A stretch of DNA of 64,000 bases, from positions 725,001 to 789,000 of the forward strand of contig NZ_AMBZ01000002.1 in NCBI RefSeq assembly GCF_000293805.1. The letters are read 5' to 3'. This DNA is from Paenibacillus alvei DSM 29 (GTDB taxonomy: Bacteria > Bacillota > Bacilli > Paenibacillales > Paenibacillaceae). This document shows, in pieces, positions 56,828 to 64,000 of the stretch. The position numbers were made by a program, and so were the translations under genes. The notes beneath the pieces were generated by a model. That model did no database searches. It was given only the letters and a program-made list of their open reading frames with translations, and was not told the DNA's origin. The number at the start of each line of letters is the position of its first letter. Positions within the stretch are counted from its first letter, which is position 1.

Positions 56828-57224
56828 GGCAGCGCCTCCTGTTCGACCGTCAACGGGCTATTTAGTGGTTACCATTCAGTATGGAAAAAGCGGAGGAAGG
56901 TTATTCCTTTTGATTAGTAATTTTTCACATTTTGTGCACTGAAAAAGGGTTGGAAACTATGAAAAGCAGAATATTCAAGAGCATTTTTCACAATTTCAAA
57001 AATCCAGTGGTGAAGCGGCTTTCAGAGCTTTGATAGTTCTGAAAATTGTGCAAATATTCAACTTGACTTCGGAAAATGATTGCATTTTGGGGGGGAACCG
57101 ATATAATACTTTGTGTTTGGTGCAAAATGGAGATGAAGTGTTACGAATGTTACACATAGGAACCATTACGAGCATTTCGGGAACTAAGCCAACGATACCA
57201 TGATTATGAAAGAAGGTTGATGTT
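56828..57224 (+). other. intergenic region between pbp and speE
   Basis: It contains the divergent upstream regions of the two genes. The speE promoter is described separately. A 24-codon ATG frame at 56959 lacks a ribosome-binding site. No RNA gene or repeat is evident. Confidence 0.4.
57080..57107 (+). promoter_or_regulatory. promoter of speE-speB
   Basis: TTGCAT (57080-57085) and TATAAT (57102-57107) are 16 bp apart. The leader is about 110 nt. Confidence 0.6.
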
Positions 57225-58052
57225 ATGGAATTGTGGTTTACAGAGAAGCAAACGCCTACCTTTGGCATTACGGCAAAAATCCGCGAGACATTCGTGGAGG
57301 AGCAAACGCCGTTTCAGCATTTAGCGATGCTGGATACCGAAGAATTTGGACGGATGCTCGTACTGGATGGCATGGTTATGACGACGATCAAAGACGAGTT
57401 CGTATACCATGAGATGGTGGCACACCCGGCCCTTGTAACTCATCCGAATCCGAAAAAAGTACTTGTCGTCGGCGGCGGCGACGGCGGAGTTATCCGCGAA
57501 ATCATGAAGCACCCTGGAGTAGAGAAGGCAGTTCTCGTTGAAATCGACGGCAAAGTCATCGAATACTCCAAGCAGTATTTGCCTGAAATTGCAGGCGAGC
57601 TGGACAACCCGCGTGTAGAAGTTATCGTGAATGATGGATACATGCATATTTTGAACAGCAAGAATGAATATGACGTCATTATGGTTGACTCCACAGAGCC
57701 GGTAGGCCCTGCGGCGCCGTTGTTCGAGCGCGGCTTCTATCAAGGCATCTATGATGCATTGAAGGAAGATGGCTTGTTCGTTGCACAGACGGACAACCCT
57801 TGGTTCAAGGCTGACTTAATCCAGCAAGTAAACCGTGACGTGAAGGAAATTTTCCCGATTGTACGCGTATACGGCGCGAACATTCCGACCTATCCAAGCG
57901 GTCTCTGGACGTTCACAATGGGCAGCAAGCAGCACGATCCGCTGCAAGTGGACGAAGCGCGGATTCCGGAAATGGAGACGAAGTATTACTCTCCTCGTCT
58001 GCACAAAGCAGCCTTCTGTCTGCCTAAATTTGTAGAGGATTTGTGCAAATAA
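57225..58052 (+). CDS. speE: spermidine synthase
   Basis: Transfers an aminopropyl group from decarboxylated S-adenosylmethionine to putrescine. The 275-residue protein shows [35 protein letters not shown] (cofactor loop), [17 protein letters not shown] and [14 protein letters not shown]. The catalytic Asp lies in the VDSTEP stretch. speB follows 31 bp later, so the two form the polyamine operon from agmatine to spermidine. Confidence 0.96.
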   Translation: MELWFTEKQTPTFGITAKIRETFVEEQTPFQHLAMLDTEEFGRMLVLDGMVMTTIKDEFVYHEMVAHPALVTHPNPKKVLVVGGGDGGVIREIMKHPGVEKAVLVEIDGKVIEYSKQYLPEIAGELDNPRVEVIVNDGYMHILNSKNEYDVIMVDSTEPVGPAAPLFERGFYQGIYDALKEDGLFVAQTDNPWFKADLIQQVNRDVKEIFPIVRVYGANIPTYPSGLWTFTMGSKQHDPLQVDEARIPEMETKYYSPRLHKAAFCLPKFVEDLCK

Positions 58053-58083
58053 GACAGTGCACGAAGAAGGAGGAGCTTAGACG

Positions 58084-58953
58084 ATGAAATTGGATCAAAA
58101 ATATTCGGGCAATGTATTCATTTGCAGCTCTGATGATTACGAAGGAGCAAAGGCCGTCATTTATGGCATGCCAATGGATTACACGGTATCCTTCCGCCCA
58201 GGTTCACGCTTCGGCCCAGGCCGTATCCGTGAAGCATCGGTAGGCTTAGAAGAATACAGCCCATATCTTGATAGAAGCATTGAGGAATTGAATTACTTCG
58301 ATGCAGGCGACCTGCTGCTGCCATTTGGCAATGCGGCGAAGAGCCTGGACATCATCGGGGAATTCGTAGGCAAGCTGCTAAGCGATGGGAAGTTCCCAAT
58401 CGGCCTTGGCGGGGAGCACCTAGTGACATGGCCAGTCCTGCAAGAGGTGTACAAGAAATACCCTGATCTCGCGATAATTCATATTGATGCGCACGCTGAC
58501 TTGCGGGAGCAGTATGAGGGTGAGCCTTTGTCTCATTCCACACCAATCCGCAAGGCTGCTGAAATGATCGGCGGCAAGAACGTGTACCAGTTCGGTATCC
58601 GCTCTGGTTCGCGTGAAGAGTGGACGTACGCTCGCGAGAACATCAATTTCTTCCCGTTCGATGTAGCGGAGCCTCTGAAGAAGGTTCTGCCTGAGCTGGC
58701 TGGTCGTCCGGTCTATGTCACGATTGATATTGACGTGCTTGATCCAAGCTGCGCACCGGGAACAGGAACGGCAGAAGCGGGCGGCATTACGTCGAAGGAA
58801 TTGCTTGAAGCGGTTCATTCGATTGCTCGTTCGGATGCCAATGTTATCGGATGTGACTTGGTGGAAGTGGCGCCAATTTACGATCCAACCGAGCAGACGC
58901 CGATTACGGCGAGCAAGATCATTCGTGAGATGCTGCTCGGGTTCGTGAAGTAA
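58084..58953 (+). CDS. speB: agmatinase
   Basis: Hydrolyses agmatine to putrescine and urea. It is a ureohydrolase of 289 residues with binuclear manganese motifs: GGEHLVTWPV, IHIDAHADLREQYEG and TIDIDVLDPSCAPGTGTAE. GAAGGAGGAG precedes the ATG. It supplies the substrate of SpeE. The hairpin behind ends the operon. Confidence 0.96.
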   Translation: MKLDQKYSGNVFICSSDDYEGAKAVIYGMPMDYTVSFRPGSRFGPGRIREASVGLEEYSPYLDRSIEELNYFDAGDLLLPFGNAAKSLDIIGEFVGKLLSDGKFPIGLGGEHLVTWPVLQEVYKKYPDLAIIHIDAHADLREQYEGEPLSHSTPIRKAAEMIGGKNVYQFGIRSGSREEWTYARENINFFPFDVAEPLKKVLPELAGRPVYVTIDIDVLDPSCAPGTGTAEAGGITSKELLEAVHSIARSDANVIGCDLVEVAPIYDPTEQTPITASKIIREMLLGFVK

Positions 58954-58980
58954 TGTAGTCTGTAACAAAGCAGCATCGTC

Positions 58981-59026
58981 CAAGCGCACGGAATCTGCAT
59001 GCAGCAGAGGAAGTGCGCTTGTTTTT
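58981..59026 (+). terminator. speE-speB terminator
   Basis: CAAGCGCAC (58981-58989) and GTGCGCTTG (59013-59021) pair perfectly and are followed by five T residues. Confidence 0.85.
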
Positions 59027-59053
59027 GTAATGAAGCAGCAAAAAGGCAGGGCT

Positions 59054-59082
59054 TAGACATGCGTTACAGTCCCCTTTAAAAT
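59054..59082 (+). promoter_or_regulatory. promoter of the alpha/beta hydrolase gene
   Basis: TAGACA (59054-59059) and TAAAAT (59077-59082) are 17 bp apart. Confidence 0.5.
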
Positions 59083-59103
59083 AAAGAGAAAGGGAGGATG
59101 AGA

Positions 59104-60075
59104 ATGGGTAAGATGAAGATTTTACTTATTTCGATCGCAACCATATTCATTATTATTATCGTTGCATTAGGATTCATAGGGAATCACTTCTACAACATCG
59201 CGCTTAATCCGGAGACGGAGCGTCCGTTCCTTGACAACAATCCGGATCTTAATCGGGCGGTTCCGACGATGCAAGTAGATGAACAGGAGACGCAAGAAAA
59301 TGAGATGGCAAAAGAATGGATCGAAACGAAGCATCACGACGAGGTCACGTTAGCTTCTTTTGATGGTTTGAAGCTGCAAGGCTATGAGTATCGGCAAGAG
59401 CACCCCACGAATAAGTGGGCCATTGTCGTTCATGGCTATACGAGCTCCGGCAAGCAGATGTCGTATGCGGTTAAGAGATTTTATGATAAAGGCTATCATG
59501 TACTGCTCGTCGACTTGCGAGGACATGGAAAGAGTGAAGGCTCCTATATTGGGATGGGCTGGCATGATCGATTAGACATGATGGGTTGGATTCGCCAAAT
59601 CGTTGAAGCTGATCCCGAGTCTCAAGTTGCTCTGTATGGGGTATCTATGGGAGGAGCGACGGTTATGATGACCTCGGGAGAAGAACTTCCTGCGAATGTC
59701 AAGGTGATTGTAGAGGACTGTGGATATACGTCAGCCTATGATGAGTTCACTTACCAATTAAAGCGGCTGTTTCATTTGCCTGCCTTCCCAATCATGACGG
59801 CTTCCAATGTGGTGTCTAATATAAGAGCCGGCTATGACTTAAAGGACGCCTCTGCTTTGAAGCAGGTAGCTAAGAGCAAGACTCCTATTCTATTCATTCA
59901 CGGTGATTCCGACACGTTTGTCCCTTATGAAATGGTTCAAGAGTTGTATGATGCGGCAAAGGTCGAGAAAGATCTGTTGGTCATCAAGGATGCAGGACAC
60001 GGAGGCGCTCACCTTGCTGGAGCGGTGTATTGGAATAAAGTATGGGAGTTCACAGATAAGTTTATGAAGTCCTAA
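59104..60075 (+). CDS. membrane-anchored alpha/beta hydrolase
   Basis: The 323-residue protein has one N-terminal hydrophobic anchor (ILLISIATIFIIIIVALGFI) and an extracellular hydrolase domain. The nucleophile elbow is YGVSMGG with Ser181, the oxyanion loop VVHGYTSSGKQMS, and late acid and His lie in HGDSDTFVPYEM and DAGHGGAH. It resembles the YqkD/BAAT-like group of Bacillus hydrolases. Substrate unknown. AGGGAGG fits the ATG at 59104 better than the one at 59098. Confidence 0.87.
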   Translation: MGKMKILLISIATIFIIIIVALGFIGNHFYNIALNPETERPFLDNNPDLNRAVPTMQVDEQETQENEMAKEWIETKHHDEVTLASFDGLKLQGYEYRQEHPTNKWAIVVHGYTSSGKQMSYAVKRFYDKGYHVLLVDLRGHGKSEGSYIGMGWHDRLDMMGWIRQIVEADPESQVALYGVSMGGATVMMTSGEELPANVKVIVEDCGYTSAYDEFTYQLKRLFHLPAFPIMTASNVVSNIRAGYDLKDASALKQVAKSKTPILFIHGDSDTFVPYEMVQELYDAAKVEKDLLVIKDAGHGGAHLAGAVYWNKVWEFTDKFMKS

Positions 60076-60128
60076 CGAAATGAATAAAAAGACTCGCATA
60101 AAGAATGGAAAGTCTTGCAAATGAATAG

Positions 60129-60160
60129 AAGCCCTGCTCCTTTCAAGGCGGCAGGGCTTG
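60129..60160. terminator. hairpin between convergent genes
   Basis: AAGCCCTGC and GCAGGGCTT pair perfectly between the hydrolase and the MraY-paralogue genes. T run is weak. Confidence 0.5.
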
Positions 60161-60176
60161 CGTGTGCATTGGTTGT

Positions 60177-61133
60177 TTAAGATAAAAGGAACTTCCAGGC
60201 GATCCAGCATATCCCGACACCGAGCCACGAGATGAATCCAAAGATGACTACGATTTTATTCTCGCTCCAGCCATACTTCAATGAATAATGATAATGGATT
60301 GGAGCCATGCGGAACATTCTCAGCTTTGTTTTGCGATAGTACCATACCTGTAGGATCACCGACAGCTGTTCGGCAAAGTAAACGACGAACAGCACGGGAA
60401 TCAAAATTTCCACCTTTTCTAAAACCGCGAGGAAGGAAAGCGAGCCCCCAATTGCAAGTGAACCCGTATCCCCCATAAATGCTCGGGCTGGATAAATATT
60501 ATAAATGAACAATCCAAGCAGGCAGGCAATCATGATGAGCGAGAACATCTTCACTTCCATATGATCGGATATGAGGAAGAAGAAGAAATAAGTCGGGATC
60601 GACACATTTATAAGCAATCCGTCCAGACCGTCCGTAAAGTTAATTGCATTTGCCGAACCTACCACGAACAGCACCATAATTGGCACATACACAAGAAGAG
60701 GAAGATCAAGCGCTAGACCGCCCCCAAGAGCAACGGTTGTACTGACGTTAAAGTGCTGAATGAGCACGTACAGCAGCAAGCCGGTAAAACAGAATTGGAA
60801 TACAAGCTTCGCCTTGCCGGATATCCCAGATGGATCCTGAAAAACAGCCTTCTTCAAATCATCCATTAAACCAACGGAACCGAATAGCAGAAACGTCGCA
60901 GCCAGAAAAATGGTCATTGGCGATGGATGATAGGAGATGGAGGTGATTACACCGATAAAAAGGATAAGGCCAGCCATCAGCGGTGTGCCGCGCTTAGCTT
61001 GATGATCGGGCGGCAGCTCAGCTCGAATCGGCTGTGTCAGCTTCAGCGTTCGCAATCCCCATATGAGCAGCGGTGTTAACGCGGCTACCAGCAGGAAGGA
61101 TACGCTCGAAATGCCTAATAAGGAAGAGTTCAC
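60177..61133 (-). CDS. MraY-like phospho-sugar polyprenyl transferase
   Basis: The 318-residue protein has about ten membrane helices and the polyprenyl-phosphate transferase motifs in order: LMDDLKK, NAINFTDGLDGL, FMGDTGSLAIGG and APIHYHYSLKYGWSE. The last motif is closest to MraY (PIHHH...GWSE), which makes lipid I; WecA/TagO types lack it. Length matches MraY. It lies alone, outside a cell-division cluster, so it is probably a second MraY or a paralogue for another glycan. Which sugar it moves is unknown. Confidence 0.87.
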   Translation of the reverse strand: MNSSLLGISSVSFLLVAALTPLLIWGLRTLKLTQPIRAELPPDHQAKRGTPLMAGLILFIGVITSISYHPSPMTIFLAATFLLFGSVGLMDDLKKAVFQDPSGISGKAKLVFQFCFTGLLLYVLIQHFNVSTTVALGGGLALDLPLLVYVPIMVLFVVGSANAINFTDGLDGLLINVSIPTYFFFFLISDHMEVKMFSLIMIACLLGLFIYNIYPARAFMGDTGSLAIGGSLSFLAVLEKVEILIPVLFVVYFAEQLSVILQVWYYRKTKLRMFRMAPIHYHYSLKYGWSENKIVVIFGFISWLGVGICWIAWKFLLS

Positions 61134-61232
61134 GACATCACCTATCAGTATGTATTTTTATAGATGAGTACATTTTATTATAATTCACATCAATGGACAA
61201 ATATTCCTGATTCATTGCTGTCGTTGCTTCAG

Positions 61233-62474
61233 TTATTTCCCCTTGCAGCCTTCCAAAGAGCCTGCGACAATGCTGCCTCGATGAAGTACTGCTTGTCTGT
61301 TCGCACGTCTTGCAACAGCCTCAGCTGAGCAGCTTGCATCGACGAGCACTGCATCTGCGGTATCTCCAACCTGAGGCCACTGGCGTATACCGTCCTGACT
61401 TAACGGGGTTACACCCCCCGTAATGAATCCGAGCGCCTGTGACAGGGATCGCTCATCAGAGTAACCGTAGACTTCAGCTAACCGTCCTGCCTTCTCAAGC
61501 AGATCGCAATTGCCGAACGGCGACCAATGGTCGGTGACACTGTCAGTACCGAGTCCGATGTGTACTCCGCGATTGCGCATTTCCGGCAGTGGCATATTCG
61601 TTCGGCCGATAGGCACAGTGGACATAATCGCGATATTAAGCGCTGCAAATCGTTCAATCAGTTCCGTTGTCTCAGGCGTGCGATCAGCGAATGCGAATGC
61701 ATGGCTGACTGCTACTTTCCCCTGCCAACCGGCCTCTTCCGTTAATTCAGCCAGTCGCTGCAGCGTTGTCCATCCGTCCGGGCCGCGGTCATGCAAATGC
61801 ATGTCGATCCCAGCCCCTGTTGATACGGCGATATCCATAAGCGTATGAAGTGAACGTTCAATATCCCCGTCGACGCTCGCAGGATCCACAGAGCCAATCC
61901 AACCAGCACCGTGTGCTACCGCTTCGCGGACAAGGTGAGATACATTCGAGTGAAGAAGACCATGTTGGGTGAAGGCAACAACCTCATAAGCAAGTTGATC
62001 CTTGTACTCTTCCAGCACTTCAATAGAAGCCTGCAAATTGCGCAACTCCATAACAGGGTCAATATTAATATGGGTGCGTACGTACGTAGAACCGTGCTTA
62101 AGGACAAGATCAAGCAATTTGCGGGCACGTTCCTTCAAATAAGGAAATCGGGCAGGGAGCAGGCGGCGTTCCTCTTCCATTCGTTCGAAGATACTGGAGA
62201 TAGGACGTACCGCTTTCCACGGCCCCCCGTAGTAGGTTTTATCAATATGGATATGCATTTCCCGAAAAGCAGGCAACAGGAGGAGACCGGCTGCATTTAC
62301 ACAAGGAAGAGACTTGAGATCTTCATCCTTCAGGTCACTTGCTGGTACAATTGCATGTATTGTGCCATCGTCGATTTGGATATGGAATAAATCCGTATCC
62401 GTAATCGTAATACCTTCTTTTTCTCGATATGCGGTTTCAAGCCGTACATTGATTAGCCAATAAGCGTTAGGCAT
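61233..62474 (-). CDS. amidohydrolase-family deaminase/hydrolase
   Basis: The 413-residue protein is a metal-dependent amidohydrolase. Ligand motifs are FREMHIHIDKTYYGG, THINIDPVMEL, DMHLHDRGPDG, VSHAFAF and LGTDSVTDHWSPFGN. The arrangement is closest to the cytosine-deaminase-like group. The ATG at 62474 has GAGGAG upstream; an earlier start extends 38 residues without a site. It is a stand-alone gene, so the natural substrate is open. Confidence 0.85.
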   Translation of the reverse strand: MPNAYWLINVRLETAYREKEGITITDTDLFHIQIDDGTIHAIVPASDLKDEDLKSLPCVNAAGLLLLPAFREMHIHIDKTYYGGPWKAVRPISSIFERMEEERRLLPARFPYLKERARKLLDLVLKHGSTYVRTHINIDPVMELRNLQASIEVLEEYKDQLAYEVVAFTQHGLLHSNVSHLVREAVAHGAGWIGSVDPASVDGDIERSLHTLMDIAVSTGAGIDMHLHDRGPDGWTTLQRLAELTEEAGWQGKVAVSHAFAFADRTPETTELIERFAALNIAIMSTVPIGRTNMPLPEMRNRGVHIGLGTDSVTDHWSPFGNCDLLEKAGRLAEVYGYSDERSLSQALGFITGGVTPLSQDGIRQWPQVGDTADAVLVDASCSAEAVARRANRQAVLHRGSIVAGSLEGCKGK

Positions 62475-62781
62475 GCCCGTCACTCCTCTAATGTTGGTAG
62501 TAGAATAACTGGATCTATACTGCAGGGTTATTTCTTTATCTACAAGATTAGCATGAAAGAAGATGGGAGAAAAATAAAGATAAAGCATGGAAATTGTTTT
62601 TGGATTGGATTTCTACGTGCATACATAAATGAAAGAACAGAGTAGACAAGAACGAGGTGATCTCACATTGGGCAAGGAATGGACATGCTTTCGCAAGCTC
62701 AGCTTTGAAGTGAATTTATCTATCAGTTAGATGTAAAAAAGGGAGCTGTCTCTAGGACTGCCCCCGATCTATTTCGTCCCG
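62475..62781. other. intergenic region upstream of the amidohydrolase
   Basis: It holds the minus-strand terminator at 62735-62765 and AT-rich sequence near 62520-62640 that probably includes the amidohydrolase promoter. A 20-codon TTG frame with GAGGTG at about 62668 is too short to support. Confidence 0.35.
62735..62765 (-). terminator. terminator of the small membrane protein gene
   Basis: On the minus strand GGGGGC-A-GTC pairs with GAC-A-GCTCCC and is followed by six T residues. Confidence 0.7.
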
Positions 62782-63048
62782 TCAGACGCCAGTAGCTTCT
62801 GTACGTCTGCGATGGTTACGATGTGCGGTTCGCTTCGTATTTCGGATCATCATATAAATACATAATCCAAACAGCGGAGCAATGACAACAATGGCCGTCA
62901 TGCCGATCGTGAAGAAGCCAGAGCGTTCAATGCGGATGCTGTCGACAAGAACCCATACTGCCGAAGCTAGGTGGAGTACAAGTGTCAACAGGAGCAGCCA
63001 GTCGCTATGGTTCGTTAACCAAGTCAAAAGTACTGTCAATTCCACCAT
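62782..63048 (-). CDS. small two-helix membrane protein
   Basis: The 88-residue protein has two membrane helices (LLLLTLVLHLASAVWVLVD and FFTIGMTAIVVIAPLFGLCI) and a basic C-terminal tail (TKRTAHRNHRRRTEATG). The first helix resembles the PLDc_N-type short domain, a weak match. The ATG at 63048 has GGGGGCG close upstream; an open frame runs 99 codons further but has no site and poor composition. It is divergent from ywiB. Confidence 0.65.
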   Translation of the reverse strand: MVELTVLLTWLTNHSDWLLLLTLVLHLASAVWVLVDSIRIERSGFFTIGMTAIVVIAPLFGLCIYMMIRNTKRTAHRNHRRRTEATGV

Positions 63049-63344
63049 ATATCGCCCCCGTATTCCTCGTGGTACTGACATAAGCTGAGCAAATATGCAG
63101 CAGCGGACATTCGAGGAATCATTTACTACTCTTATTATAATTGAGGGGCAATTCGAATTTCCACGTCTTTCTTGAGGCATAACCTTACAAATTCGTAAGT
63201 TATCAGATTGTGTCGTATTTTGTGAATCCCCCACTTCTGCTGAGATTAACTGTACCCTTGGGGACGAAAAGGAAAAGGAGGTTGCAAAAGGCGGGCGTAT
63301 ACCGGATAATTTAGAAATCAGACTTTGGAGATTGGAGCTTGACA

Positions 63345-63839
63345 ATGACGGAGCATCAGAGGGAAGCGGCTGACAGATTGCCGGTTCTTATCACGATTGA
63401 CAGCCGACAAGATGATGAACGGGTCACACAGCAGGTAGAAGGAGAGCTGTTTCGGAAAGGCTCGAATTTCTACATTCGTTATATAGAGGCTGAGCCTCAA
63501 CCGGAGCGGGTGAAGCGACGAAGTGATTCTTCTATAGATGCGAGCCGCACACGAGTCACACTCAAGGTGAGTGAAAACCTGATTAAGCTAACTCGAAGAG
63601 GACAGGTGGAATCGGAGCAATCGTTCATTCTTGGAACGAGACAGAGCGGATATTATCGTTCATCTGCGATTCGCTTTCCTTTAACTACAGTGACGTCAAA
63701 GCTGTCCTGGGACGAGCCATGGCCGTTCGAAGGGCCGCTGCAATTCGATGAATTGCGCATTGCGTGGTCGTATCAAATATATATAGAAGAGCGTTGTACG
63801 GGGAAATTTAATATTCGATTACGTATTACACCCGCCTGA
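63345..63839 (+). CDS. ywiB: YwiB family protein (DUF1934)
   Basis: The 164-residue soluble protein has a beta-barrel-like pattern matching the DUF1934/YwiB family (VLITIDSRQDDERVTQQVEG, LFRKGSNFYIRYIEAE). Function is unknown. In Bacillus subtilis ywiB sits next to argS, as here, which supports the call. The ATG at 63345 has GGAG eight bases upstream; the TTG six bases earlier is possible. Confidence 0.87.
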   Translation: MTEHQREAADRLPVLITIDSRQDDERVTQQVEGELFRKGSNFYIRYIEAEPQPERVKRRSDSSIDASRTRVTLKVSENLIKLTRRGQVESEQSFILGTRQSGYYRSSAIRFPLTTVTSKLSWDEPWPFEGPLQFDELRIAWSYQIYIEERCTGKFNIRLRITPA

Positions 63840-63878
63840 AATAGGCATGAACGATAAGATGCAGGAGGAACGAGACAT

Positions 63879-64000
63879 ATGAGCAGTGTAATGGAACGAG
63901 TGAACAATCAAGTTAAGCAGGCAATCGAGGAGGCAATCGTACAAGCAGGTCTTGTAGCGCGTGAAGACATCCCTACATTCGTTATCGAAGTACCTAAAGA
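63879..64000 (+). CDS. argS: arginyl-tRNA synthetase, N-terminal fragment
   Basis: The first 40 codons match the ArgS N-terminal domain (SSVMERVNNQVKQAIEEAIV, EDIPTFVIEVPK). The gene runs off the window. AGGAGG lies ten bases before the ATG. Location after ywiB agrees with Bacillus gene order. Confidence 0.85.
   Translation, partial: MSSVMERVNNQVKQAIEEAIVQAGLVAREDIPTFVIEVPK

Noticed and set aside
56959-57033. 24-codon ATG frame upstream of speE
   Set aside because: There is no ribosome-binding site at a suitable distance, and it precedes the speE promoter.
62668-62730. 20-codon TTG frame (starting MGKEWTCFRKL) between two minus-strand genes
   Set aside because: A GAGGTG site is present, but the frame is very short and lies in a region better explained as promoter DNA.
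63049-63345. N-terminal extension of the small two-helix membrane protein
   Set aside because: The frame is open for 99 more codons, but the composition is unlike its body, there is no ribosome-binding site, and it would run into ywiB on the other strand.

Overview
The window looks like a chromosomal segment of a Paenibacillus-type spore-forming Bacillota. It has moderate GC, many GTG and TTG starts with strong AGGAGG ribosome-binding sites, a small acid-soluble spore protein gene, a sporulation-type sensor kinase, and gene blocks familiar from Bacillus and Paenibacillus (rrn-guaB-dacA-pdxST-serS-tRNA-Ser; ywhD, pbpG-like, speE-speB, ywiB-argS). All calls come from reading the sequence; no database search was run.

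Layout: 1-2840 holds the 3' part of an rRNA operon (23S, 5S). 3000-9545 is housekeeping: guaB, dacA, pdxS-pdxT, serS and tRNA-Ser(UGA). 9600-13340 holds two small unknown genes, an sspP-like spore gene, a YitT-family membrane protein, a lipoprotein gene broken by an in-frame TAG, and tadA. 13400-16170 holds a dense cluster of DnaA-box-like 9-mers with a perfect 16-bp inverted repeat, followed by an orphan PAS histidine kinase. 16198-17809 is motB-motA with a sigma-D-type promoter. 18000-22626 is a sulfonate uptake operon (ssuA, ssuC, ssuB) ending in an SfnB-like acyl-CoA-dehydrogenase-family enzyme. 22950-33260 is an accessory stretch: a decayed IS200/IS605 element, three GNAT acetyltransferases, a sulfurtransferase, an oxidoreductase, a frameshifted APH-type kinase, a Nudix protein, a MarR/quinone reductase pair and a membrane hydrolase. 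33542-36312 is an ArsR regulator followed by a four-domain CoA-disulfide reductase/rhodanese/TusA/DsrE fusion. 36575-45038 holds a YggS protein, an ECF sigma/anti-sigma pair, a sugar-binding lipoprotein, an ABC exporter with its two-component system (yvfRSTU-like) and a secreted coiled-coil protein. 45337-64000 holds an NlpC/P60 hydrolase behind a c-di-AMP (ydaO-type) riboswitch, an M1 peptidase with a membrane partner, ywhD, malic enzyme, a LysR regulator, an ABC-F protein behind a leader-ORF attenuator, a class A PBP, speE-speB, an alpha/beta hydrolase, a MraY paralogue, an amidohydrolase, a small membrane protein, ywiB and the start of argS.

Themes: sulfur handling recurs (ssu operon, SfnB-like enzyme, stand-alone sulfurtransferase, ArsR plus the persulfide fusion). 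Cell-wall functions recur too (DacA, NlpC/P60, PBP, MraY paralogue). The most striking non-coding signals are the DnaA-box cluster in front of the sporulation-type kinase, and the mutually exclusive hairpins between a 50-codon leader ORF and the ABC-F gene.
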